DNA of 64,000 nucleotides from Pseudogulbenkiania sp. MAI-1 (GTDB taxonomy: Bacteria; Pseudomonadota; Gammaproteobacteria; Burkholderiales; Chromobacteriaceae): NCBI RefSeq assembly GCF_000527175.1, contig NZ_AZUR01000001.1:2642501-2706500 (forward strand). Reading direction: 5' to 3'. A model generated the notes under the pieces. That model was not told where the DNA came from. It saw only the letters and a program-made list of their open reading frames with translations, and ran no database searches. Position numbers and translations under genes: made by a program. Positions within the stretch are counted from its first letter, which is position 1. Every line of letters starts with the position of its first letter. Positions 28,301-34,642 of this stretch are shown here, in pieces.

Positions 28301-30514
28301 CCAGGCGACGCTGTCGCCATTGAGATTGGAGAGCGTCGGAGCGGTGTTGCTGGTCACCACGATGTTCTTGTTGGCACCGAGCGAGCCCGCCGCACCAGGA
28401 CTAGCCAGTGTCAAAGTAGCGTCGTTGCCTGCGGCGTCGCGGATGGTGCCGCCGTTGAGCGAGAGCGCACTCGTGCTGAGGTAATCGAGGTCTGCGCTGG
28501 TATCGCCGGCCTGCACGGTGTAGGTGAAAGTCAGGGTATTGCTGCCGGAGCCGCTGGAATAGTTCACCACACGGTCGGTACTGCCGGTTTCCAGTGTCAG
28601 CTGCGGCGTGCCGGTGACGGTGACCGCTTCGCTGAAGGTGACGGTGATGGGAATGACATCACCGGCCTGGTAGCTGCCGTTGGCTGCGCTGGAGGAAGCC
28701 GAGGAAACGGTCGGTGCCGTGGTGTCGATGATGATGGCTTTGCTGGCGCCGAGCGAGTTGGCCGCACCCGGGCTGGCCAACATCAAAGTGGCGTTGTTGC
28801 CGGCGGCGTCCTTGATAGTTCCGCCGTTGAGCGCCAGTGCGGAGGTGCTGAGATAATCGAGGTCGGCGCTGGTATCGCCGGCCTGCACGGTGTAGTTGAA
28901 AGTCAGCGTATTGCTGCCCGAGCCACTGGAATAGTTCACCACACGGTCGGTACTGCCGGTTTCCAGTGTCAGCTGCGGGGTGCCGGTGACGGTGACCGTC
29001 TCGTTGAAGGTGACGGTGACAGCTATCACGTCGCCGGTCTTGTAGCTGCCGTTGGCGGTGCTCGACGACACCGCCGAGACGGTGGGCGGCGTGGTGTCCG
29101 ACGCGAGGATGCTGATCGAGGTCCCGATGCTGGAGGTGGTCGCGCCGGCATCGTCCCCGCTCCAGTTGCTTGAACTGGCCATCCTCGCAAGCCAGTCGGC
29201 CGCAGTCGCCGCGCTGGTCGGGCCGGTGTACTGGAAGTTGTCTTTCTGCGGATTGAGGCCGATGGCATTGGTACCGTTGCTCAGCCCGTTCTGGCTGCCG
29301 GTTCCGCCCGGCAGGCGGGAGCCGGGCAAATACTGGGGGGTAGCAGAGGAGACGGATGTATTCCAGCCGCTACCGTCCACGCTGCCGGTTGACGAGTTCC
29401 AGCCGAAGATGAAGTACGGGTTGGTATCGTTGTCCTGGTATATGAAGAGATTTTCGCCGGTGAGAATGAGAGGGTCGGTCACAGTAGTCCAACCAGAGCG
29501 GGACAGCTGCGAAGAAAGGTTATTGCCGGTCGTAACATTGGTCAGCGTATCGGCCTGGTCGCTCCCCCCCAGAAACAGCGAGAAGACTGTACCCTTGGAA
29601 ATGCTACTGCTCAACGTCCAGGTCAGTATCCCTTCCGCCGTGGTCGTATTGAATACATTGTCATTGTTCCAACCCTGGTCGGTGATCTTGAGCACGGTGC
29701 CGGCGGGCAGGTCAACGAAGGTCACGAAACGTATCGTATCGGTTAGTAAATTGACACCTATCACCGCCAGATCGCCGGCATTCAGCGTCGCCAGCTCGTG
29801 CTGGTAGTCGCGGGCGCTGTCGGCGGTCAGCACGGTCGACGCCTCGATGCTGCCAGTACTGCTCTCCAGCGTCCAGTTGCCGCCCTGCGCGGCGTCGCCG
29901 GTCCAGTCGGTGGACGCCGCGATATCGGCCCGGGTCAGCGCCGCCAGCTGGCTGAGGAAGGGCTGGCCCTCGCTGCCGGCCGCCACGTTGCAGCCGTAGA
30001 GCAGGATGTCGCCGTCGACGCTCAGCGCCGCGCCGATCTGCTGCAGCTGCGCCGCGTGCTGGTCCAGCGTGTTGGCGGTCAGCCAGGTGGCGCCGGCCTC
30101 GACGCCGCCGCGCTGCCCCTCGGAAATCAGGTGGATGGCGTCCAGTCCCTGCCGCCCCTGCAGGTAGGCCGCCATCTGCGCGAAGCCGTCCGTGGCCGGA
30201 TCCAGCACCACCACCTCGGCACCGGCGGGCAGCGCCTGCAGCAGCTGCTGGTAGTCCTTCACGCCGGCGTCGACGAACACCACCTCGTTGCGCTGGATAG
30301 GCGCCGCGGCTGGCGGCTTGGCCTGGTCGAGCAGCGGGAGCACCGGCTCGCGGGCCGCCTCGTGCGGCTGGGAGGCAGCATCCGTCGCTTGCTGATGCAG
30401 GTCGACCACGGAGGCTGCCACTGCCGCATCGAACATGACACGCGGTTCCAGCGCCAGCATGCCGGCGGAACACGGCTGGCGGTTGCATCGAGTGTCGCGT
30501 TTGGAATGTGCCAT
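19361..30514 (-). CDS. Giant DUF4347 adhesin with cadherin-like and beta-strand repeats (3717 aa)
   Basis: An 11.2-kb gene. Order: N-terminal motif 'LALEPRVMFDAAVAAS' (residues ~20-35); DUF4347 (~50-215, 'VVVLDPATDGFAQMAAYL', 'LLYGCNVAAG'); a region starting 'GDLAVIGVNLLTDTIRFV' (~220-440); Ig-like repeats (~450-850); autotransporter-type beta-strand repeats ('LTKTGQAILQLSGNNTYTGA', ~940-1405); cadherin-like repeats (~1490-2655, 'VNDAPTLSA'); further Ig-like repeats (~2655-3460); and a C-terminal cadherin-like domain ('LPSWMRYDAASGTFSG') with a helical tail ('KLALAEQFVRYGQPDFERG'). No Sec signal peptide is visible, which fits export by the downstream TolC/HlyD genes. Probably a surface or biofilm adhesin. 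Confidence 0.9.
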   Translation of the reverse strand: MAHSKRDTRCNRQPCSAGMLALEPRVMFDAAVAASVVDLHQQATDAASQPHEAAREPVLPLLDQAKPPAAAPIQRNEVVFVDAGVKDYQQLLQALPAGAEVVVLDPATDGFAQMAAYLQGRQGLDAIHLISEGQRGGVEAGATWLTANTLDQHAAQLQQIGAALSVDGDILLYGCNVAAGSEGQPFLSQLAALTRADIAASTDWTGDAAQGGNWTLESSTGSIEASTVLTADSARDYQHELATLNAGDLAVIGVNLLTDTIRFVTFVDLPAGTVLKITDQGWNNDNVFNTTTAEGILTWTLSSSISKGTVFSLFLGGSDQADTLTNVTTGNNLSSQLSRSGWTTVTDPLILTGENLFIYQDNDTNPYFIFGWNSSTGSVDGSGWNTSVSSATPQYLPGSRLPGGTGSQNGLSNGTNAIGLNPQKDNFQYTGPTSAATAADWLARMASSSNWSGDDAGATTSSIGTSISILASDTTPPTVSAVSSSTANGSYKTGDVIAVTVTFNETVTVTGTPQLTLETGSTDRVVNYSSGSGSNTLTFNYTVQAGDTSADLDYLSTSALALNGGTIKDAAGNNATLMLASPGAANSLGASKAIIIDTTAPTVSSASSSAANGSYQAGDVIPITVTFSEAVTVTGTPQLTLETGSTDRVVNYSSGSGSNTLTFTYTVQAGDTSADLDYLSTSALSLNGGTIRDAAGNDATLTLASPGAAGSLGANKNIVVTSNTAPTLSNLNGDSVAWAGVGSTVLLDSGGNATLSDTELGALGGGNGDWAGASLTVQRSGTAITSDVFGFDTSGASFTVSGSNLQSGGLTFATYTNSGGVLSISFTSSGTAATTALVQDVMRHVSYRNDTPAGDATVRFTLSDGTSSTTADVTVSSDTIYVTNITDTATIDRTNGVSFSEAVAIAAADSTGSQTLILAGNLASQTVALAGNLILNESLTLNADAASGVNIYGGTTASIWLNSGTTLTFSNASGTATISSTLAGTGSLAKTGAGTLALTSNGNEESMSGGISVNGGTLRIDNDDYLSSGTLTLDGGTLSTLVSGGSAGSPVTTTIDNAVALGASGGTIDVIGGSGRNILKLSGVVSGSGSLTKTGQAILQLSGNNTYTGATTVQAGTLLASHNNALGSSAGGTTVNDGATLRLGGSLTIADALTLSGTGKTVDSIDYGALHLISGSSTVSGAVTLGANANVSAASGSTLTLSGVVSGSSALNKTDAGTLTLSGSNTYTGTTTVSAGTLAVSGGSAIVDSGALTVSSGATFQLSASETIGSLTGAGNVALGANTLTAGGNNTSTTFSGILSGSGGVTKTGSGTLTLSGTNTYTGASSVSAGTLAVTGALSGTSAVTVASGATLVGTGSIFATSSSNTLTVNSGGTLSPGSGGAGTLTVNGNLTVASGGTLAVDIAGTTAGSGYDVVDVKGTVAVAGATLSVTHSYTPGNGDAYTIITNDGSDAVTGTFSGLAEGGTQTAGGNGTVLAASYIGGTGNDVTLTAPINAAPVVSNLGGDSVGYTEGGSVVLLDSGSNALLTDADSADFNGGNVTVAIVANRVAGEDVLAVRNEGTGSGQIGVSGSNITYNFGAGAVTIGSFSGGTGTSDLVVTFNGNATATAAQALLRNLTYANSNSGDINTATRTVRITVNDGDGGTSSNADVTVSVTGVNDAPTLSATGGTPTYTEGGSAVDLFSSVGIGTVEAGQSIDQLTFTIANLADGSSEILSVDGSDVVLTNGNSVTTATNGMMVSVSVTGSTATVTVSKAGGISVSAAQTLVDGLGYRNTSDAPGTTSRVVTLTGIRDTGGTSNSGVDASSLSVAATVGVAAVNDAPTLSGGSYVLAGTDENTTSSGTLVSTILAGLTFGDVDAGALSGIAITATAGNGTWQYSTDGTTWNSVGSVAGNAALLLSSSSRVRYVPDAANGETATFTFRGWDQTSGSASTNSTRQTADTTTNGGTSAYSTGTAQASLTVSAVNDASTVTTSGGSAAFTEANNATSTPVAIDSGLTLSDVDSSTLASATVSITGNFQSGEDVLAFSNDGSTMGNISASYNSGTGVLTLTSSGATATVAQWQAALRAVTYTNSSDTPNTATRVVSFVVNDGGADSSAATRNVTVASTNDAPILSASAGTTAFTEGNNATSVPVVIDNALILSDLDSGTLASAAVSITGNFQAGQDVLAFSNTSSSSYGNISASYNSGTGVLTLTSSGATATQAQWQAALRAVTYTNTAETPNTSTRTVSFTINDGSTGSASVTKSVSVASINDAPIVTVPASIAVTEDTASALTGISFSDSDAGSASVTATLSVASGSLSATSGGGVTVGGTSSALTLTGSVANINAFIAASNVSFTTASNATGDVTLTAALNDGGNTGSGGAQSDSETTTLQVTAVNDAPTISAPASIGVTEDVGTALTGISFADVDAGSGTATATLSVASGALSAISGSGVTVSGSGTGTLTLAGTIADINAFIAASNVSFTTASNATGNVVLTVAIDDGGSTGADPGNSGTGSSEAAATTVTLAVTAVNDAPVNTAPATASVDQDANLVFSSGNGNAISISDVDAGSGTVRVTLTATHGLLMLGGTSGLSFSVGSGTSDSTMTFEGSIASINLALQGMIFSPTGGYNGPASLQITTSDLGLSGSGGTQTDTDTIAITVNRINPVVSTVHVSNADGGYKAGDTLYATITFDQIVNVDTSAGTPTLLLETGSTDRAASYVSGSGSATLTFAYTVQAGNVSTDLDYASTAALALNGSTIRSATHLDALLTLPTVGGAASIAGQHAILIDGIAPTVTSVEVPADGHYVAGQHLDFTVNFSEAVVVATGGGTPRLAVTLDTGGTVYADYLSGSGSNALTFRLTVASGQLDNNGIAVASSLDLNGGTIRDAVGNNAATALNSVGSTTGVLVDVVIPSVASVSVPANGQYNAGDVLSLTVTTSEAVTVSGSGTPRLALTVGGRTVYANYVSGSGSTALLFQYTVQAGDTGADGIAVGGTLDLNGGTVRDAAGNDLVLALNNVGAGSGVLVDTTAPSASGIVRVDASPTNAGAVSYTVTFSEDVSGVDAADFGLILTGTASGSIASVSQVDAHTYTVLVTGLSGTGSVRLDLASSGTGIQDGAGNALNGGLAGAVYSLDRDASTVTSVGVPADGRYVAGQHLDFTVNFSEAVVVATGGGTPRLAVTLDTGGTVYADYLSGSGSNALTFHLTVASGQLDNNGIAVASSLDLNGGMIRDAVGNDAVTALNSVGSTSGVLVDVVIPSVASVSVPANGQYNAGDVLSLTVTTSEAVTVSGGGTPRLAVTLDTGGTVYADYLSGSGSNALTFHLTVASGQLDNNGIAVASSLDLNGGMIRDAVGNDAVTALNSVGSTSGVLVDAVVPAATAIARVDVSPTSNSSASYTVTFSEDVSGVDAGDFTLLASGSAAGRISSVTQVDGHTYVVAISDIGGSGTLRLDLNGSGTGIVDVAGNAVASSLEGESYSVVPPLVSPDPVIVIGIDPGGLTVPEIGSDPIDLGPITPNIVLAALNGSGTTPVSASAPTAVTLTVPAVAGEPILVTDRIEMVLPSTGSSSTPAVSSPLLQVEANQAQPIEVRLPQVNQALLSGQSFGFALPSGIFSVSPAAGSTRVEVRQSNGRSLPSWMRYDAASGTFSGQAPAGQRQPLELTITIRDAKGNVGVSRLRVDFGDVQGALERPAKQVAQMDQVAGKLALAEQFVRYGQPDFERGVDALLGVSGREPVVG
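20461..20704 (-). repeat. Exact 244-bp internal repeat in the adhesin gene, copy A
   Basis: Identical base for base to 20818-21061, offset 357 bp (119 codons, one Ig-like repeat). A third, slightly diverged copy lies around 21854-22098. Confidence 0.85.
20818..21061 (-). repeat. Exact 244-bp internal repeat in the adhesin gene, copy B
   Basis: Identical to 20461-20704. The spacer between the copies (20705-20817) is in turn nearly identical to 21738-21855, so whole repeat units have been duplicated or gene-converted recently. Confidence 0.85.
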
Positions 30515-30635
30515 GTTGAATCTCCCAGACAGAAGCAGCGGATAGCCCCGGCCGCGCTGGCGGCCACAGCAGCTAGTTTTTTATCATAATGCCAGCAGCG
30601 AGACATTGATTTTGGAATATTCGGAGCCGTCCATG

Positions 30636-30673
30636 AAAAAAGGCACAGGGTTTGTCCTGAGCCTTTCGTGCCG
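30636..30673 (-). terminator. Terminator downstream of the tail-collar gene
   Basis: On the minus strand GGCAC ... GTGCC closes an imperfect hairpin followed by TTTTTTC, 19 bases after the stop at 30692. It separates that gene from the adhesin operon. Confidence 0.6.
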
Positions 30674-30691
30674 GCGGCGTGTGCCGTGCCG

Positions 30692-31237
30692 TCAGCTGCG
30701 CGTCGGGTAGAGCCCCTGCACGCAGATGATGTAGTGCATCGCCAGGAAGGGGTCCTTCGCGTTGACGGGGACATTGCTGCCGCCGGCCACCCCGGCGGTC
30801 AGTGTCACCATCGGTTGACCCTGGGACGGCTTCTTGTAGATGTTGGGCGCGCCACCCGTAGCGCTGTCATTGGTGGTGGCCAGCATCCCGCCGGTCACCG
30901 GCTCGGGGCTGTCCGCCGGCAGCGTGGAGGCCTGCATCACCACCGGGAACTGGGGCAGGTTGCCGGCCTGCAGCTGCAGCGAGCCGGCATTGGGATTACC
31001 CCCGACCTGGCCGACCTGGTAGACGTTCGAGCCGAGGGTGCCGGCGCCCAGCGCCCCACGGCCGCGCAAGTCAGGCAGGTTGAAATTGGTGGTCGCATTC
31101 CCACCATAGGTGGTGCCGATAATCGAATACAGCGCCTCGTTGCTCTGAATGGTCAGTTGCTGGCCCTCGCAGAACATCCAGCCCTGGGGTGCAAACAGCC
31201 CTGCAAACAGCTTGATCTCACCGATATAACCGTCCAT
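30692..31237 (-). CDS. Phage tail-collar domain protein (microcystin-dependent protein family)
   Basis: 181 residues starting 'MDGYIGEIKLFAGLFAPQGWMFCEGQQL', the tail-collar domain signature, with 'LPDLRGRGALGAG' (collar repeat) and a C-terminal 'AMHYIICVQGLYP'. These short proteins occur as free-standing genes outside prophages and no other phage gene is nearby. AAGGAGC precedes the ATG. It lies immediately upstream of the adhesin gene on the same strand but has its own terminator. The function of the family is unclear; a surface-associated role is inference. Confidence 0.85.
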   Translation of the reverse strand: MDGYIGEIKLFAGLFAPQGWMFCEGQQLTIQSNEALYSIIGTTYGGNATTNFNLPDLRGRGALGAGTLGSNVYQVGQVGGNPNAGSLQLQAGNLPQFPVVMQASTLPADSPEPVTGGMLATTNDSATGGAPNIYKKPSQGQPMVTLTAGVAGGSNVPVNAKDPFLAMHYIICVQGLYPTRS

Positions 31238-31358
31238 GCCTGCTCCTTGTCGTCGAATTGAACACCAACGTCATGCAATGCAAATTGAATATAACAAGTA
31301 CAAATGGAAATACAAAATAATTTTTACTAAAAAATAAATTGTTCGTTTGATTTATACG

Positions 31359-31985
31359 AAATCGAGTAGGAGGCGGCCCGCCGGCCTCTCACGCCACCGT
31401 ACGTACGGTTCCGTATACGGCGGCTCATCAAACACACTGGAAGCTCTGCCGACTGTCCAGCAGCAAGACCAGATCCAGTAGACTGAACCATTTATTCGGG
31501 CAGGCTTCGTTCATGTGCCGCGCCCCCGCGTTCCACCATGGCCCGCGTTGGTTGGTCGCAGAGCGCCATGCCCGTTCTTCGCTCAGCCCCTTCTTCTGCA
31601 GCACGCACGCGTGAACGGCCGCTTCCACTGACGCCACAGGATGTGGCGCATTTTCCGACGTATCCACCCATCCACTTCCTCCAGCACACCCCGTCCTTCG
31701 GACAGCCGGTAGTACGACATCCAGCCGCGTAGCACAGGAGCCAGTGCGTCGATCGTCGCCACAAGGTTGCGGACCGATCCGCACCAGCTCGCGCACCCGA
31801 GCCTTCAGCCGCTCGAGACTGCTCGGGGCAATCCGGATATGGGTTTGCTTGTGCCAGGTGAAGCTGTAACCGAGGAACTTCCGTTCCCACGGCCGGGACA
31901 CTGCGCTCTTGTCGCGGTTCACCTTCAGACGCAGCTCGCCTTCGAGGAAGGTGGTCAACTCCGCCATCAAGTGCTCCATTCATCC
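31359..31985 (-). mobile_element. 3' fragment of a group II intron
   Basis: On the minus strand, the C-terminal part of an intron-encoded reverse transcriptase/maturase is followed by GAGCCGCCGTATACGG then CCGTACGTACGG, the domain V-like hairpin, and by GTGAGAGGCCGGCGGG and CTCCTACTCGAT near the 3' end. Domains I-III and the reverse-transcriptase core are missing, so it is a dead remnant. The exact 3' splice boundary is uncertain by a few bases. Confidence 0.8.
31431..31985 (-). pseudogene. Group II intron maturase, C-terminal fragment with frameshift
   Basis: The frame starting near 31985 reads 'FLEGELRLKVNRDKSAV' and 'RPWERKFLGYSFTWHKQT', the end of the reverse-transcriptase domain. After a frameshift around 31770 another frame reads 'GWMSYYRLSEGRGVLEEVDGW' and 'RKMRHILWRQWKRPF' (maturase X domain). 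The final part reads 'GLSEERAWRSATNQRGPWWNAG' and ends 'SFQCV' just before domain V. More than one frame break is needed to join these parts. Confidence 0.8.
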
Positions 31986-32455
31986 TATTGATCTTTCTAA
32001 CCCCAGGCACTACACCCATACGTCATACCAGCGACATTCCATCAATTCGCCTCGCACCTGACATCGGCATCCCCAGTATTAATATAACAAATGAATAGGA
32101 CAATGGAGTTTATTTTTATAGTAAAAATTCCGTTTGCGTTGATCATAAGCAAAAGTGTGCAACCCTCTCTCTCCCGACAATCAGCATGAGACGTAGGACA
32201 AAACACTCTTGTGGCAAGCCGAATTGAAGTAACCCCATTCGCAGGGTTGTGTCGGTTGACCTTTAACAAAAAGCTGGCCAATCATGGACTTGGTAAACGC
32301 CGAACAAGCGGCCTCCCGCATCTGAGGCCCCTGCCGCCGAGTTGTCCTGCCTTTGCCACACCCGCCGGCAGCGATGTAGTGAAACGGCTGGGGATCTGAT
32401 CGTGGAAAGGGCCGGGTCTGATAAGCTGTCACATTTTTGATCCCGGCAGCACATC
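31986..32455. other. Intergenic region, no gene recognised
   Basis: 470 bases, AT-richer than the surroundings in 31986-32240. Short frames on both strands have no family match and no good ribosome sites. The group II intron fragment at its left edge suggests this is an insertion-prone gap. Confidence 0.5.
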
Positions 32456-32734
32456 ATGAATCTGGAATATTTCGGCTACCTGGCCGCTTTTCTCACCACT
32501 GCCAGCTTCCTGCCACAGGTGCTGCACGCGCTGCGCGCACCCGACCTGAGCGGCATCTCGCTGTCGATGTACCTGATGTTCGTCAGCGGCGTGGCGTTGT
32601 GGCTGACCTATGGCATCCTGCTGGGTGCCGGTCCGCTGATCGTCTCCAACGCCATCACGCTGTTGCTGTCGTCGATCATTCTGGGATTGAAGATACGGGA
32701 AGAGATGAGGCGGCGGGATGAACCGACCCGCTAG
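32456..32734 (+). CDS. SemiSWEET / MtN3-family sugar transporter
   Basis: 92 residues with three hydrophobic helices, the single triple-helix bundle of bacterial SemiSWEETs. The PQ-loop motif is visible as 'TTASFLPQVLHALRAPDLSGISLSMYL', with 'VALWLTYGILLGAGPLIVSNAITLLLSSIIL' forming helices 2 and 3. Such proteins dimerise and carry sugars down their gradient; the substrate here is unknown. It converges with the EamA gene ending at 32744. Confidence 0.85.
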   Translation: MNLEYFGYLAAFLTTASFLPQVLHALRAPDLSGISLSMYLMFVSGVALWLTYGILLGAGPLIVSNAITLLLSSIILGLKIREEMRRRDEPTR

Positions 32735-32743
32735 AGCGGACGA

Positions 32744-33652
32744 CTAAGCGGCACGCAGCGAACCGCGCTGATGCAGCAAGGTATGCACGCCCGTCAGCAA
32801 CACCGCGAGCCAGATCGGCCCATAGGTCAGCAAGCTATCGGCCGACAGCGGCTCGCCCAGCAGCGTCACCGCCAGCACGAACAACAGCACCGGCTCGACG
32901 TAGCCGAGAATGCCCAACAGCCCGAGCGGCAACAGCCGGCCGGCAACCAGATAACACACCAGCGCCACGGTGCTGATGAGGCCCAGCCCCGGTAGCAGCA
33001 GCCAGAACCGGGGCTCGGCCAGGACGCCCCAGCCCGCCTCGCCCAGTTGCCACAGCAGCACCAGCGCCACCGGGCTCATCGCGGCCAGCTCCAGTACGAA
33101 GCCGCTGACCGGCTCCAGCTTCGACCAGCGTCGCAGCACGAAATACGGCGGATAGCCTATCGCCACCAGCAGCGTCGGCCAGGCGAAAGCGCGCGTCAGC
33201 CACAGCTCGTGCGCCACCCCCAGCATGGCGCAGGCCACGGCCAGCCATTGCAAACGGTACAGCCGTTCGCCGTACAGCAGGCAGCCGGTCAGCACCATGG
33301 TCAGCGGCAGCAGAAAATAGCCCATCGACACCGCCATCGCCTGCCCATGCAGCGGAGCCCACATGAACAGCCACAACTGCGTCGCCAAGAGCGCCGCCAT
33401 CGCGGGCAGCGCCAGCCACAGCGCGGGCTCGCTTCGCAGCCGGGCCAATTGCCCCCGCAACGACGACCACTGACCGCGCACGGCTACCAGCAGCAGCACC
33501 CCGGGCAAGGTCCACAACACCCGCCAGGCGTAGATCGCCAAGCCGTCCAGCGGCTTCAGCAACGTGGTATAGCCGGACAGCAGCGCGAACAGTACCGATG
33601 CCAGTACCGACAGCATGACCCCCTTGCCGGACAGAGGCTGAGAATGAGGCAT
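32744..33652 (-). CDS. RarD-type EamA family permease
   Basis: 302 residues with about ten hydrophobic helices. The sequence 'LSVLASVLFALLSGYTTLLKPLDGLAIYAWRVLWTLPGVLLL' and 'GYFLLPLTMVLTGCLLYGERL' are typical of RarD proteins (drug/metabolite transporter superfamily). The substrate is unknown (chloramphenicol sensitivity in E. coli naming). GGAGAGG before MPHSQPL fixes the start; the frame is open further upstream but without support. Confidence 0.85.
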   Translation of the reverse strand: MPHSQPLSGKGVMLSVLASVLFALLSGYTTLLKPLDGLAIYAWRVLWTLPGVLLLVAVRGQWSSLRGQLARLRSEPALWLALPAMAALLATQLWLFMWAPLHGQAMAVSMGYFLLPLTMVLTGCLLYGERLYRLQWLAVACAMLGVAHELWLTRAFAWPTLLVAIGYPPYFVLRRWSKLEPVSGFVLELAAMSPVALVLLWQLGEAGWGVLAEPRFWLLLPGLGLISTVALVCYLVAGRLLPLGLLGILGYVEPVLLFVLAVTLLGEPLSADSLLTYGPIWLAVLLTGVHTLLHQRGSLRAA

Positions 33653-33795
33653 GACCTCTCCAGAAAGCGGCGGCCGCCACCGCCCAAAGCCTGACGTTGT
33701 AACACCGACGCCGGGCTCCCGGCAAATGAGCCCGGAGACGCCAAGCCAGGTCGAAGAGCATACGGGAAGGTCAGCAAGAGCCACAGGCATGAAAT

Positions 33796-33816
33796 ACCCC
33801 CTCACGAAGAGGGGGT
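33796..33816 (-). terminator. Hairpin after the Pr6Pr-family gene
   Basis: A CCCCCTC / GAGGGGG stem with a five-base loop, followed on the minus strand by ATTTC. The T tract is short, so termination strength is uncertain. Confidence 0.5.
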
Positions 33817-33843
33817 CAGTCAGTTACCGGCAAAAATCACGCA

Positions 33844-34533
33844 TCAAGGGCCGACAGCCCGTTTCGGCCCGCCACGACTGGACACCCGTGCCGCCACCAT
33901 GCTCTTGACGTGACGATCGAGCACCACCACCAGCCAGCCCATCGCCAGGAAAGCCAGCGCGAGGAAAGCCGAGTTGACCAGCACCCCCTCGTAGCCCAGG
34001 CGCAGCACGTTGAGGAAGGGGTAGGGATACAATCCGACGAACTCGCCCCGCAGCAGCGTGTAGGCCAGATAGCCTCCGGGGAAAACCAGCCAGACCAGCG
34101 CATCACGCCAGCGCAGCCGGGCCGGAGGCACGAACAGCACCCAATGGATGAAGTAGCCGATCGGAATCACGTCGTGCAGCAGCACGTCCCCCAGCCAGCG
34201 CCAGCCGGTCGGATTCCACAAGTGGCGCAGCAGGAGCGCGTACACCACGCCGACGATGGCGATATACACCAGCGAGGCCGAGCGCACCGTCGGCCGCAAC
34301 AGGAAATGTCCGAAGCGCGATTGCGGTCGCAATCGCGGCACAGTCAGCCCGGCCGCCAGGAACAGATTGGTAAGAATGGTGAAATAGCTGAAGTAGTTGA
34401 ACACCGTCCACTGCCACGCCACGCCCAGTTCGAGCTCGGCCATCACGCCCAGATAGAGTTGCAGCGCCAGCGCGAACCAGGCCAGTGACAACAGCATCAG
34501 CTCGTACACTTGTCTTGTTTTCTCGTTTTGCAT
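33844..34533 (-). CDS. Pr6Pr family membrane protein
   Basis: 229 residues with about six transmembrane helices. 'WQWTVFNYFSYFTILTNLFLAAGL', 'LLHDVIPIGYFIHWVLFVPPARLRW', 'VWLVFPGGYLAYTLLRGEF' and 'YPYPFLNVLRLGYEGVL' match the FAR-17a/AIG1-like Pr6Pr family, whose bacterial role is unknown. A GGGGGG run before MQNEKTRQV supports the start; the longer frame crosses into the divergent peptidase gene. Confidence 0.75.
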   Translation of the reverse strand: MQNEKTRQVYELMLLSLAWFALALQLYLGVMAELELGVAWQWTVFNYFSYFTILTNLFLAAGLTVPRLRPQSRFGHFLLRPTVRSASLVYIAIVGVVYALLLRHLWNPTGWRWLGDVLLHDVIPIGYFIHWVLFVPPARLRWRDALVWLVFPGGYLAYTLLRGEFVGLYPYPFLNVLRLGYEGVLVNSAFLALAFLAMGWLVVVLDRHVKSMVAARVSSRGGPKRAVGP

Positions 34534-34642
34534 GATACGCCCCCCAGCGTAGCAAGACCCGACCTCCTCTCGGCGGGCTACGCTATATAAAGCATAGCCA
34601 AGCCACATCCGGCTGGCGGTCAAAACCAGGGGAGTTGCACCG

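Noticed and set aside
30692..31985. A prophage suggested by the tail-collar gene
   Set aside because: No capsid, terminase, integrase or other tail genes are near; collar-domain genes commonly stand alone.
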